Positions 1 through 8,546 of a DNA stretch of 64,000 nt are shown piece after piece; position 1 is the first letter of the stretch, and every line of letters starts with the position of its first letter. The translations under genes were made by a program, and so were the position numbers. Origin of the DNA: Hyphomicrobiales bacterium (GTDB lineage: Bacteria; Pseudomonadota; Alphaproteobacteria; Rhizobiales; Beijerinckiaceae); assembly GCA_016716745.1 (NCBI GenBank), contig JADJVD010000004.1, positions 186,001 to 250,000 of the forward strand, given 5' to 3'. The notes below the pieces were generated by a model that worked only from the letters and a program-made list of their open reading frames with translations, did no database searches and was not told the DNA's origin.

Positions 1-1
1 G

Positions 2-58
2 CGGGCGGGCCTGTCCTGCGGCGGGCGCATCCGCGTCTATGTCGAACGCGTCGACTGA
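2..58 (+). CDS. XdhC/CoxI-type protein, C-terminal end only
   Basis: The window opens inside a gene. The frame from base 2 reads 18 codons ending GLSCGGRIRVYVERVD and then TGA at 56-58. A Cys-Gly-Gly turn followed by a short strand and a final V-D/E pattern is what the N-terminal XdhC_CoxI domain normally ends with, so this is probably the small partner of the XdhC-type protein that follows 15 bp later. Such pairs help insert sulfurated molybdenum cofactor into xanthine dehydrogenase or CO dehydrogenase-like enzymes. Only the tail is visible, so the family call rests on motif and context. Confidence 0.6.
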   Translation, partial: RAGLSCGGRIRVYVERVD

Positions 59-73
59 CGAGGCGAGTAAGCC

Positions 74-778
74 ATGCGGCTCGAACTGCTGACCGAACTC
101 AACCGGCTGCGCGCGGCGCGCAAGGCGGGCGTGCTCGTCACCGATCTCGGCGACAACGCGCAGCGCCTCGTCGCGCCGGAGGCCTTCGCCGGCGACCCGC
201 TCGGGCCGGAGCTGGCGGCCGCGCTTCGCATGGGCAAGAGCGGCCCGCTCGAGAAGGACGGTCGCTCGTATTTCCTCACCGTGCAGGCGCCTTCGCTGCG
301 TTTCGTCATCATTGGCGCGGTGCATGTCAGTCAGGCGCTGGCGCCGATGGCGGCGCTGTGCGGCTACGACGTGACGATCATCGATCCGCGCACCGCCTTC
401 GCCTCGCCGGAGCGCTTTCCGGACGTGCGCGTGCTGGCGCATTGGCCGGACGACGCGATTGCGAAACTCGGCGGCTTCGACCGCTACACGGCGGTCGCGG
501 CGGTGACGCACGATCCGAAGATCGACGATCCGGCGCTGACGCAGGCGCTGCGGTCGGATTGCGTCTATGTCGGCGCGCTCGGCTCGCGCAAGACGCATGC
601 GCGGCGCGTGGAGCGGCTGACGGCGGCGGGTTTCTCGCCGGAGCAGATCGGCCGCATTCGCGCTCCCATCGGCCTCGACATCGGCGCCGTGAGCCCGGCG
701 GAGATCGCCACGTCGATCCTCGCCGAAGTCATCGACGCCCTGCGCCGCAAGCCGGCGCGCGCGGAGGCGGCGGCGTGA
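74..778 (+). CDS. XdhC family protein, Rossmann domain (molybdenum hydroxylase maturation)
   Basis: This 234-residue protein matches the C-terminal (Rossmann) half of XdhC/CoxI proteins. XdhC-type factors bind molybdenum cofactor, protect it during sulfuration and deliver it to xanthine dehydrogenase or CO dehydrogenase-like hydroxylases. A beta-alpha-beta nucleotide fold is visible at about residues 76-106 (FVIIGAVHVSQAL, then VTIIDPR). The family signatures VTHDPKIDDPAL and YVGALGSRKTHARR follow. The start is the ATG at 74. The gene follows a probable CoxI-type partner by 15 bp and shares GTGA with the next gene, so the three or four genes form one maturation operon. The hydroxylase itself must lie upstream, outside the window. 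Confidence 0.88.
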   Translation: MRLELLTELNRLRAARKAGVLVTDLGDNAQRLVAPEAFAGDPLGPELAAALRMGKSGPLEKDGRSYFLTVQAPSLRFVIIGAVHVSQALAPMAALCGYDVTIIDPRTAFASPERFPDVRVLAHWPDDAIAKLGGFDRYTAVAAVTHDPKIDDPALTQALRSDCVYVGALGSRKTHARRVERLTAAGFSPEQIGRIRAPIGLDIGAVSPAEIATSILAEVIDALRRKPARAEAAA

Positions 779-1791
779 TTTTCGCCGCGCTGGCGCCGCA
801 GGCGGCGATCGGCGCCGTCGTCGCGCATGCGGTCGAGGCCGGCGGCGCGCGTTTCAGGAAGGGCGTCGTCGTCACGCGCGAGATCGCCGAGGCGCTGGCG
901 CGCGCCGGCGTCGGCGAGATCGTCGTCGCCATGCTCGAAGATGGGGATGTCAGCGAGGATGAGGCTGCCCGCCGGCTCGGCGAGGCGCTTGCGGGCGGCG
1001 ATGTCGAGGTCGAGCGCGCCTTCACCGGTCGCGCCAATCTGTTCGCGCAGCGGGCCGGCGTGTTCGCGCCCGATGTCGAGGCCGTGGCGCGCGTCAACGC
1101 GGTGGACGAGGCGATCACGCTGGCGACGTTGCCGGCGCTGCGCGCCGTGGTCGCCGGCGAGATGGTCGCGACGGTGAAGATCATTCCCTTCGCCGTGAAC
1201 GACGCCCCGCTGGCGCGTGCGCTCGCGGCCGGTCGGGGCGCGCTCGTCGTGAAGCCCTATCGCGCGCGGCCTGTCGCGGTGGTCTCGACCCTGTTGCCGG
1301 GGCTGAAGGCGAGCGTCGTCGACAAGACGCTGCGCGCGCTCGCCGAGCGGCTCGCGCCGTCCGGTTCGACCATCGTTCGGGATCTGCGCGTCGCGCATGC
1401 GCCCGATGCGCTCGCGCATGCGCTCGCCGAGGCGAAGGCCGGTGCGGAGACGATCATCGTCTTCGGCGCGTCCGCGATCACGGATCGGCGCGACGTGATC
1501 CCCGCCGCGCTCGAAGAGGCGGGCGGGCGTGTCGCGCATTTCGGCATGCCGGTCGATCCCGGCAATCTCCTGATGCTGGGGCGGCTCGACGAGACGACGG
1601 TGATCGGCGCGCCGGGCTGCGCGCGCTCGCCGCGCGAGAACGGATTCGATTGGGTGTTGCAACGCGTGCTCGCCGACATTCCCGTCACCGGCGACGACAT
1701 CCGCGCGATGGGCGTCGGCGGCTTGCTGATGGAGATCGTCTCGCGGCCGCAGCCGCGCGCGGGCGGCGCCTCCGAGGACGAGCATGGTTGA
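775..1791 (+). CDS. Molybdopterin-binding protein (MoeA/MogA-like domain)
   Basis: This protein of 338 residues starts at a GTG (775) that overlaps the stop of the xdhC-like gene (GTGA). The C-terminal half, about residues 170-320, has the look of a MoCF_biosynth molybdopterin-binding domain: a strand with GAETIIVFGASAITDRRDV, then VAHFGMPVDPGNLLMLG and VIGAPGCARSPRENGFD. In many alphaproteobacteria this domain is fused to a MobA-like nucleotidyltransferase. Here the transferase is a separate gene starting 8 bp before this one ends. The likely role is to present molybdopterin to the next protein for cytidylation. The N-terminal half is family-typical but I cannot assign it a separate function. 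Confidence 0.8.
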   Translation: MIFAALAPQAAIGAVVAHAVEAGGARFRKGVVVTREIAEALARAGVGEIVVAMLEDGDVSEDEAARRLGEALAGGDVEVERAFTGRANLFAQRAGVFAPDVEAVARVNAVDEAITLATLPALRAVVAGEMVATVKIIPFAVNDAPLARALAAGRGALVVKPYRARPVAVVSTLLPGLKASVVDKTLRALAERLAPSGSTIVRDLRVAHAPDALAHALAEAKAGAETIIVFGASAITDRRDVIPAALEEAGGRVAHFGMPVDPGNLLMLGRLDETTVIGAPGCARSPRENGFDWVLQRVLADIPVTGDDIRAMGVGGLLMEIVSRPQPRAGGASEDEHG

Positions 1792-2410
1792 GGTCGCGGC
1801 GCTGGTGCTGGCGGCAGGCGCGTCGCGTCGCTATCGCGCCTCGGGCGGCGGGGCTGCGACGAAGCTCGTCGCCGACTGGCGCGGCAAGCCGCTTGCGCGC
1901 CATGCCGTCGAAGCCGCGCTGGCGTCGCGGGCGCGGCCGGTGATCGTCGTCACCGGCCATGCCGACGCGGAGCTGCGCGCCGCTCTCGCGGGCCTTGACG
2001 TCACCTTCGTTCACAACGGCGATTTCGCGCTCGGCCTTTCGACATCGCTGGCCGCCGGCCTTGCGGCGACGCCCGCGCAATGCGACGGCGCGCTGGTGCT
2101 GCTCGCCGACATGCCGGCGGTGCGGGCCGAGCTTCTCAATCAACTCATCGCGAGCTTCGCCGCGCATCCGCGTGCCGCCGCCGTCGTTCCGACGCATGAG
2201 GGCGAACGCGGCAATCCGGCGCTGCTGGCCCGTGTCCTGTTCGAGAAGGCGCAGCATTTGCAAGGCGATCGCGGCGCGCGGCCGCTGATCGAGGCGGCGG
2301 GCGCCGGCGTCGTCGAGATGTGCGTCAGCGAACCGGCGGTCCGGCTCGATCTCGATACGGTCGAGGCGTTCGACGGAAAAGAGAAGTTTAACGAATCGGG
2401 CGCGCAATAG
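1784..2410 (+). CDS. MocA-like molybdenum cofactor cytidylyltransferase
   Basis: This is a 208-residue nucleotidyltransferase of the MobA/MocA family. It carries the N-terminal G-loop LVLAAGASRRY (residues 6-16), a TKL...GKPL segment binding the nucleotide and product, and the acidic metal site in LLADMPAV. MocA makes the molybdopterin cytosine dinucleotide used by xanthine dehydrogenase and CO dehydrogenase-type enzymes, and the XdhC context supports MCD rather than MGD synthesis. The ATG at 1784 lies inside the end of the molybdopterin-binding gene (8-bp overlap), so the two are translationally coupled. Confidence 0.85.
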   Translation: MVEVAALVLAAGASRRYRASGGGAATKLVADWRGKPLARHAVEAALASRARPVIVVTGHADAELRAALAGLDVTFVHNGDFALGLSTSLAAGLAATPAQCDGALVLLADMPAVRAELLNQLIASFAAHPRAAAVVPTHEGERGNPALLARVLFEKAQHLQGDRGARPLIEAAGAGVVEMCVSEPAVRLDLDTVEAFDGKEKFNESGAQ

Positions 2411-2461
2411 GTCCGTCAGACACGAAAGGCGACACACGACGCATCATCAGCGAGGTTCGAC

Positions 2462-2758
2462 ATGACTGGCCAGACGGCTTCCCATCGCATTGTCGACGAC
2501 GCATTCCGGTTGCAACTGCAAGGCTACGGCCTCACCACGGCCGAGATTCTCTACCGGCTGCCGGATCATCCCTCGCTGTTGCAGGCCTATGTCTGGCAGG
2601 AGTACGACGTGGCGCCCGGCTTTCCGATCCTGCGCAAGTTTCTCGACTTCTGGAAACGCTCGCTCGACGGGCCGCTGTTCTCGGTGCGCGTGGCGCATGG
2701 GCGGCTGATCAAGCCGGCGGAGTTGGCGCTGGTGAACGCCGAATACAGGCTGCACTGA
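2462..2758 (+). CDS. usg: Usg family protein
   Basis: This 98-residue protein closely follows the alphaproteobacterial Usg pattern: GYGLTTAEILYRLPDHPSLL, then YVWQEYDVAPGFP, LDGPLFSVRVAH and a final LVNAEYRLH. Usg was named from the Caulobacter tryptophan locus. Its biochemical function is not known, although it is strongly conserved across the class. The start is the ATG at 2462. It sits alone between the molybdenum cofactor genes and a convergent outer-membrane-like gene whose stop is 3 bp away. No trp genes are seen here. Confidence 0.85.
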   Translation: MTGQTASHRIVDDAFRLQLQGYGLTTAEILYRLPDHPSLLQAYVWQEYDVAPGFPILRKFLDFWKRSLDGPLFSVRVAHGRLIKPAELALVNAEYRLH

Positions 2759-2761
2759 CCG

Positions 2762-3643
2762 TCAGAAATCCATCTTCGCGCCGATGCGTGGGCTCGCCGT
2801 GATCGCGGCGTAGCTCTGGTCGCGCCGCGTCGAGAGGTAGCGTTCGACATCGAGGCTCGCGCCGATCTCGACGCCGGGCCGCGGCGTCCATGTCGCGCCG
2901 AGCGAGGCTGTCGCGCCGCGGTCGATCCGGCAGGGGCGCGCCGCGCAACGGCGGAAGGTTTCGTGCGCAAGGCCGAGGCGCGCCGTGAACTCGATTGCGC
3001 CGACGCGCCTGGAGACCGCGAGGCCGAGTCCGACGCGCCATTTGTCGCTCGCCGGATCGTCCGCGAAGCGCCGCGCAATCGACAGCGAGGGCGTCAGGCG
3101 CGCGCCTGTCGTCGGCTCGACGAAGGCGCGCGAGACGAACAGGCCGACATCGACGCGCCGCTCGATCAGCGCGCCGAAGCGCGCATCGTGACTCATGAAG
3201 CCGCTGACGCGCGCGCCATAGGAGAAGCCCGCGCTTTCGAATGTCAGCGCCGCGACGGCGGAGGAATCGTTCGAGTGCCAGGCGATGCGGCGCGGATAGC
3301 GCCAGATCTTCTCCTGCAGCGACAGCGACAGCGCCGCGCCCGGCGCGATGCGCCAGTTGAGGTCGAGCCCGGCGATCGTCGCCCACGACCAGTAGCCGCG
3401 CCTCGGCGCGTGCTCGCTCGCGGGATTGGTCTCGAAGAGCAGGGCCTGCGCGATGCGCGGCGTCAGCTTGAAGGCGGGGCCGCCGGTCGGCGCGGGATCG
3501 GAAGGATCGCGCGTCGGATCGGACGACGATTCCTGCGGGCGGGCGGCGGGCTCCTGGCGCGCGAGGTCCGGCGTTTGGGCCCGCGCGCCGGCCGCGCACA
3601 GCGCGATGCACGCGCCGATGATCGTGAGTGAAATCCGCCGCAC
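2762..3643 (-). CDS. Predicted outer-membrane beta-barrel protein, function unknown
   Basis: The 293-residue product starts at GTG (3643) and has a clear signal peptide (about residues 1-22, ending AGARAQ). A Pro/Ser/Asp-rich linker runs to about residue 55. The remainder shows alternating hydrophobic/polar strands with aromatic girdles, for example YWSWATIAGLDLNWRIAPG and GEIGASLDVERYL-like stretches, and the chain ends in phenylalanine (AKMDF), as expected for BAM-assembled barrels. About 10-12 strands seem possible. I recognise no enzyme or transporter family. It may be a surface or lipid-related barrel expressed alone. Confidence 0.6.
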   Translation of the reverse strand: MRRISLTIIGACIALCAAGARAQTPDLARQEPAARPQESSSDPTRDPSDPAPTGGPAFKLTPRIAQALLFETNPASEHAPRRGYWSWATIAGLDLNWRIAPGAALSLSLQEKIWRYPRRIAWHSNDSSAVAALTFESAGFSYGARVSGFMSHDARFGALIERRVDVGLFVSRAFVEPTTGARLTPSLSIARRFADDPASDKWRVGLGLAVSRRVGAIEFTARLGLAHETFRRCAARPCRIDRGATASLGATWTPRPGVEIGASLDVERYLSTRRDQSYAAITASPRIGAKMDF

Positions 3644-3730
3644 TGCCCCCGCGGCCCCCGCGCGCTCCGCCGCGCGTCAGCGTCGGCGCCCGCGCATCAG
3701 CGGCGAGGGCGCGGCCGATGTCAATCGCGC

Positions 3731-5911
3731 TCAGCCGGCGGCGGCGAGGGCCGGCGGCTCGCTGCTGGCGGCGACGAGCTTCAGGAAGGCGTCCGGCATC
3801 AGCGGCCGGGCGAAGAAATAGCCCTGCAATTCGTGGCAGCCGAGCGCCTGCAGGAAGCGATGCTGCTCGGGCGTCTCGATGCCTTCGGCCGTGACTGTGA
3901 GGCCGAGCGAGCGGCCGAGATGAACGATCGAATGCACGATGATCGCGCTCTCGCCGGTCGTCTCCATCGCTTCGAGGAAGGACCGGTCGATCTTGATCTT
4001 GTCGAAGGCGAAGCGACGCAAATAGATCAAGCTCGAATAGCCGGTGCCGAAATCGTCGAGCGCCATGCGGATGCCCTGCGCGCGCAGGTCCATGATGACG
4101 TCTTCGGCCTTCGCCTCGTCGGCGACGACGGCGCTCTCGGTCAGTTCGAGCTCGAGGCGGCCAGCGTCGAAGCCGGTGTCGGAGAGCACGCGCTCGACGG
4201 TCTTCAGGAAGTGCGCCTGACGGAACTGCACCGGGGAGACGTTGACGGCGACGTAGAGGTTCGCGGGCCACGAGCGCGCGTCGACGCAGGCGCGGCGCAG
4301 CACCCATTCGCCGAGCAGGTCGATCAGGCCGCGGTCCTCGGCGAGGCCGACGAACTCCAGCGGCGGCACCATGCCGAGCGTCGGATGGTTCCAGCGCACC
4401 AGCGCCTCGGCGCCGACGACGGTGCGCCCGTCCGAGGCCATGATCGGCTGATAGTTGACATGCAGGCCGCCAGTCGAGAGGGCGTGGCGCAGATCGAGTT
4501 CGAGGCGCTTCTTGGCCTTCACGTCGTCGCTCATCTCGCGGCGATAGAAGACGTAGCCGGCGTTGTCGGTCTTGGCGTGGAACAGGGCGACGTCGGCGCA
4601 GCGCAGAAGTTCGGCGGCGGTGGCGGCGTCCTCGTCCATCGCCACGCCGATGGCGACGCCCGAGACGATGCGCAGATCGCCGACGGTGAAAGGCTCGCGG
4701 ATCGCGGAGACGAGACGCTGGGCGAGCGCCTCGCAACCGAGCCGGTCGGCGCCGCGACGCATCAGCGCGAACTCGTTGCCGCCCATGCGGGCGAGCACGT
4801 CGGACTCGCCTAGGAAGGCGGAGAGCCGGTCGCGCGTGGCGAGCAGCAGGGCGTCGCCGGCGGCGTGGCCGAAATTGTCGTTGATCTCCTTGAAGCGGCG
4901 CAGATCGAGGCAGAACACGGCGACCGGCTCGCGATTGTCGCGGGCGGCGGCGAGATCGGCCGACAGCAACTCGTCGAACAGCATGCGGTTGGGCAAGTCG
5001 GTCAGCGGATCGTGGCCGGCAAGGTGCAGCGCGCGCTCGGCGCTGGCCGTGATCTCGCCGTTGACGCGGCGGAAATGCAGGACAAGCCACGCGCCGAACA
5101 GCGCGGTGAGAACGAGGATCAGCGGCAGGGTTTCGATCAGCGTCAGATCGCCGGGCCGCAGCGGCGTCCAGACGAAATAGGCGCCGGCGCTCTTGCCCTC
5201 GCGCGCCGGAGGACCGATCTCCCAGGCCGCCAGATTGCTGCCGGAGCGAGGCGGAGCCTGGACGAGGTCGAGCATCGGCGTGCCCGCCCTCCAGGCGAGG
5301 AGGGCGATCGTCTTCGGGCCGATCTCCAGTGCGCCGACGAGCTTCTGGCCGGTCGCGCCGATCTCGGCGTTCGCCAGGGCGAGCAGGCGCTCGCCGTCGA
5401 ACATCAGGCGGGCGGGGGGCGTGCGGGCCGCGCCTTCGGCCGGGAGCGACCCGCGCAGCGCGTCGGCGGCCGCCTTGTCGGCCTCGAGCGTCTCGATCAG
5501 CGGCCGCAGCCGGGCGTAGCTGGCGGTGTCGACGGATTCGTAGCCGAGCAGTCCGGCGATCGCCTGACCATTCTCGACGACGAACAGCTGCAACGCCCCG
5601 GAAAGGTCTGTGGTTTCGAGCGAGAGGCGCGCGCGCGCCAGTTCGGAGGGCAGCGCTTGACGGGCGGCGCGGGCCAGGCGGATGTCGTGCGCAAGCTGCG
5701 TCACGGCGTCGGCGTGCGTCTGAAGCAAGCCGTCGACGGCGGATTCGAGGCGTTGGCGCTGCTCGCGGACGGCCGCTTCGTTGGACCGGCTCGAGGTCCA
5801 GGTGACGACGGCGGCGACCGTCGCGAAGCCGAGGATCGCGAGGATCGACAGGGAGACGAACGCCGACAGTTTGCGCGGCGTGTCCGTTGTCCGAATCAAG
5901 GCAAGCAGCAT
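3731..5911 (-). CDS. Membrane GGDEF/EAL protein, probable c-di-GMP phosphodiesterase
   Basis: The 726-residue protein has a transmembrane helix at about 14-38, an extracytoplasmic sensor region to about 255, a second helix at about 257-281, then GGDEF (about 295-455) and EAL (about 465-715) domains. The diguanylate cyclase signature reads GGNEF (377-381), so an acidic residue of the active site is replaced and cyclase activity is doubtful. The EAL half looks intact: EAL at 502-504, NVSP, ELTES, DDFGTGYSS (619-627) and KIDRSF. The expected net effect is breakdown of c-di-GMP in response to a periplasmic cue, with the GGDEF part possibly a GTP sensor. It is monocistronic, with about 100 bp upstream before radC. 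Confidence 0.92.
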   Translation of the reverse strand: MLLALIRTTDTPRKLSAFVSLSILAILGFATVAAVVTWTSSRSNEAAVREQRQRLESAVDGLLQTHADAVTQLAHDIRLARAARQALPSELARARLSLETTDLSGALQLFVVENGQAIAGLLGYESVDTASYARLRPLIETLEADKAAADALRGSLPAEGAARTPPARLMFDGERLLALANAEIGATGQKLVGALEIGPKTIALLAWRAGTPMLDLVQAPPRSGSNLAAWEIGPPAREGKSAGAYFVWTPLRPGDLTLIETLPLILVLTALFGAWLVLHFRRVNGEITASAERALHLAGHDPLTDLPNRMLFDELLSADLAAARDNREPVAVFCLDLRRFKEINDNFGHAAGDALLLATRDRLSAFLGESDVLARMGGNEFALMRRGADRLGCEALAQRLVSAIREPFTVGDLRIVSGVAIGVAMDEDAATAAELLRCADVALFHAKTDNAGYVFYRREMSDDVKAKKRLELDLRHALSTGGLHVNYQPIMASDGRTVVGAEALVRWNHPTLGMVPPLEFVGLAEDRGLIDLLGEWVLRRACVDARSWPANLYVAVNVSPVQFRQAHFLKTVERVLSDTGFDAGRLELELTESAVVADEAKAEDVIMDLRAQGIRMALDDFGTGYSSLIYLRRFAFDKIKIDRSFLEAMETTGESAIIVHSIVHLGRSLGLTVTAEGIETPEQHRFLQALGCHELQGYFFARPLMPDAFLKLVAASSEPPALAAAG

Positions 5912-6010
5912 CGTCTTCGCGCCCGTGAGCCTAAGACTGTTGCCTTTCTCCCTTAAATTTTCGTTGCTGCGTCAGAAATTTCCCTTGCGGCATCGTAACT
6001 TGCGCGTCGA

Positions 6011-6745
6011 TTAGATCAGCGCCATGCCTCGCAGGCTGGCGTGTCCCTTGCGCCCGACGATGACGTGATCGTGCAGCGTGACGCCCATAGCTTTGGCCAG
6101 ACTGGCGATTTCCCGGGTCATGCGGATATCGGCCTCGGACGGGGTGGGATCGCCGGAGGGGTGGTTGTGGACGAGCACGATGGCGGTGGCGCCCAGCTCC
6201 AGCGCCCGGCGCAGCACTTCGCGCGGATAGACGGGCGTGTGATCGACCGTGCCGCGGCCCTGCACCTCGTCGGCGATCAGCCCGTTGCGCTTGTCGAGAA
6301 ACAGGACGCGGAACTCCTCGCGGTCGGCGAAGGCCATGGCGGCGCGGCAATAGTCCAGCACGGCGGTCCAGGAGCCGAGCGTGGCGCGCTCGGCGACGGC
6401 GCCGCGCGTGAAGCGCCGGGCCGCGGCGGCGATCAGGTTGAGATCGGTCGCCACGCTCTCGCCGACGCCCTTGACCTCGACCAGGCGCTCCGGGGCGGCG
6501 CCGATCACCTCGGCGAAGGTGCCGAACCGCTTGATCAGCGCCTTGGCGAGCGGCTTCACGTCGCGGCGCGGCAGGGCGCGGAACAGCACGAGTTCGAGCA
6601 GTTCGTAGTCCGGCAGCGCATCGGCGCCGGCCTCGCGGAAGCGCTGACGCAGCCGGTCGCGATGGCCGAGCCAGTGCGGATCGTCCTCGACCGCGGGACT
6701 GTCGGGGCGGGAGGCGGCCGACTCGCCGTCGTCGGCCCCGATCAT
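6011..6745 (-). CDS. radC: RadC family JAB-domain protein
   Basis: This 244-residue protein has an N-terminal helix-hairpin-helix-like part (LVEVKGVGESVATDL) and a C-terminal JAB/MPN domain. The metal-binding signature is complete: HNHPSGDPTPSEAD (H-x-H-x8-S-x2-D), preceded by the conserved RALELGATAIVLVHNH strand. RadC was once thought to be a DNA repair protein; its actual activity is not settled. The start is the ATG at 6745, which overlaps the map stop codon (ATGA), so radC is translated with map. Confidence 0.93.
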   Translation of the reverse strand: MIGADDGESAASRPDSPAVEDDPHWLGHRDRLRQRFREAGADALPDYELLELVLFRALPRRDVKPLAKALIKRFGTFAEVIGAAPERLVEVKGVGESVATDLNLIAAAARRFTRGAVAERATLGSWTAVLDYCRAAMAFADREEFRVLFLDKRNGLIADEVQGRGTVDHTPVYPREVLRRALELGATAIVLVHNHPSGDPTPSEADIRMTREIASLAKAMGVTLHDHVIVGRKGHASLRGMALI

Positions 6746-7581
6746 CCCGCGTAGGGCGGGCAGTGCAGGCCGGCGGGCGAGATCGTGAAGACCTCGCAGC
6801 CCGTCTCGGTGACGCCGAGCGTATGCTCGAACTGCGCCGACAGAGAGCGGTCGCGCGTCACCGCCGTCCAGCCGTCGGCCAGCACTTTCACCTGCGGACG
6901 GCCGAGATTGATCATCGGTTCGATGGTGAACAACATGCCGGGCTTCAGCGGCGGGCCTTCGCCGGCGCGGCCGTAATGCAGGATGTTCGGCTCGTCGTGG
7001 AACAGCCGGCCGAGTCCGTGGCCGCAGAAATCGCGCACCACCGAACAGCGCTCCGCCTCGGCGAAGGACTGGATCGCCGCGCCGATGTCGCCGGTCGTCG
7101 CGCCCGGCTTCACCGCCGCGACGCCGCGCATCAGGCACTCGTAGGTCACCTCGACGAGGCGCTGGGCGCGCCGCGGCGTTTCGCCGACGCAGTACATGCG
7201 GCTCGAATCGCCGTGCCAGCCGTTGACGACGAGTGTGACGTCGATGTTCACGATGTCGCCCTCGCGCAGCGGCTTGTCGTCGGGAATGCCGTGGCAGACG
7301 ACGTGGTTGATCGAAGTGCAGATGCCTTTCGGATAGCCGCGGTAGAACAGCGGCGCAGGATAGGCGCCGTGATCGCGGGCGAATTCGCCGATCAGGTCGT
7401 CGAGCGCCTGCGTGGTCACGCCGGGCTTCACTTCGGGGACGAGCAGATCCAGCGCGCGCGCGGTGAGCTGCCCGGCCTTGCGCATCCCTTCGAACGCCTC
7501 GGGGCCATACAGCTTGATCTGGCCGCTGCGGCGGCCGGTGGCCTGATCGGCCTCGACGAAGGTCATGCGCTTTTCGATCAT
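6742..7581 (-). CDS. map: Methionine aminopeptidase, type I
   Basis: This 279-residue cytosolic enzyme removes the initiator methionine from new proteins. All five metal ligands of the family can be seen: D in VNIDVTLV, D in GWHGDSSRMY, H in GHGLGRLFH, E in TIEPMINLG and E in FEHTLGV. There is no zinc-finger extension, so it is a type I bacterial MetAP. The start is the ATG at 7581; an ATG five codons later is an alternative. The gene leads a two-gene operon with radC. It is divergent from the FkbM gene, with 88 bp between starts. Confidence 0.96.
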   Translation of the reverse strand: MIEKRMTFVEADQATGRRSGQIKLYGPEAFEGMRKAGQLTARALDLLVPEVKPGVTTQALDDLIGEFARDHGAYPAPLFYRGYPKGICTSINHVVCHGIPDDKPLREGDIVNIDVTLVVNGWHGDSSRMYCVGETPRRAQRLVEVTYECLMRGVAAVKPGATTGDIGAAIQSFAEAERCSVVRDFCGHGLGRLFHDEPNILHYGRAGEGPPLKPGMLFTIEPMINLGRPQVKVLADGWTAVTRDRSLSAQFEHTLGVTETGCEVFTISPAGLHCPPYAG

Positions 7582-7669
7582 GGTTCGGGACGTCGCTAAC
7601 TTAAGTGTTCGGCCTGCGGGCGCAAGCGGCGGTGGCGCCGCGCCCGCGCGCCGTGCTAGGCGGACGGGG

Positions 7670-8539
7670 ATGGCCGCGGACGATCTCTCCCTCGCACCCG
7701 TCGAACAACGGCCCGACGCGCCGGGCTACGGCGCCTTCGCGCCCTCCCGCGGGCTCGCCCGCATCATCCGCGCGACGCGCGCCTGCGGGCCGGGCTGGGC
7801 GGGCATGCGGCGCGCCTTCACGTTGCGTGCGCTCGGCCAGCGGATCGCCGGCGGCGCGCCGGTCGACCACATGGTCTACGGGGCGCGGATGCGGCTGCGG
7901 CCGGGCGACAATCTGTGCGAGAAGCGCCTGCTCTACACGCCGCAATATTTCGATCCGGCCGAGCGCGCGCTGATCGCGCGGCGGTTGAGGCCGGACACGG
8001 TGTTCGTCGACATCGGCGCCAATGTCGGCGCCTATGCGCTGTATGTGGCCGCGCTCGCCGGCCCACGCGCGCGGATCGTCGCCGTCGAGCCGCAGCCGGA
8101 CATGTACGAGCGGCTGATCTTCAACATCCGCCAGAACGAATTCGCCACCGTGAAGGCGATCGAATGCGCCGTCGCCGACGAGGACCGTGTGGTGACGCTG
8201 TTCGTCGATCTGGAGAATCGCGCCCGCGCCTCCATCCGCATGCTGTTCGCCGAGGGCGGCGCGCATGCGCAGATCGCCGCGCCCGCCGTGACGCTCGCCG
8301 CGCTCGCCGAGGCCGAGAAGCTGACGCGCATAGACATGATGAAGGTCGATGTGGCGGGCGCCGAGGACATCGTGCTCGAACCGTTCTTCGAGCGCGCGCC
8401 GGCCGCGCTCTGGCCGCAGCTTCTGATCGTCGACGCCGCCGGGCTGTCGCTCGCGCCCGCGCTGGCGCGCCGGCTCGAGGCGTGCGGCTATGCGCGCGCG
8501 CTGGCGACGCGCAGCAACATCGTCTTCGAACGCGCATGA
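7670..8539 (+). CDS. FkbM family methyltransferase
   Basis: This is a 289-residue SAM-dependent methyltransferase. The SAM-binding glycine loop is DIGANVG at 114-120 after a hydrophobic strand, with VAVEPQPDMYERL as motif II. The FkbM signature IDMMKVDVAGAEDIVL follows, normally 'KID(V/A)EG(Y/F)E'; here VAGAED replaces the usual VEGxE. Family members methylate sugars, polyketides or lipids, so the substrate cannot be inferred. The start is the ATG at 7670; an open frame extends further upstream without a convincing site. It is followed 7 bp later by a cinA-like gene. Confidence 0.82.
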   Translation: MAADDLSLAPVEQRPDAPGYGAFAPSRGLARIIRATRACGPGWAGMRRAFTLRALGQRIAGGAPVDHMVYGARMRLRPGDNLCEKRLLYTPQYFDPAERALIARRLRPDTVFVDIGANVGAYALYVAALAGPRARIVAVEPQPDMYERLIFNIRQNEFATVKAIECAVADEDRVVTLFVDLENRARASIRMLFAEGGAHAQIAAPAVTLAALAEAEKLTRIDMMKVDVAGAEDIVLEPFFERAPAALWPQLLIVDAAGLSLAPALARRLEACGYARALATRSNIVFERA

Positions 8540-8546
8540 GGATCGC

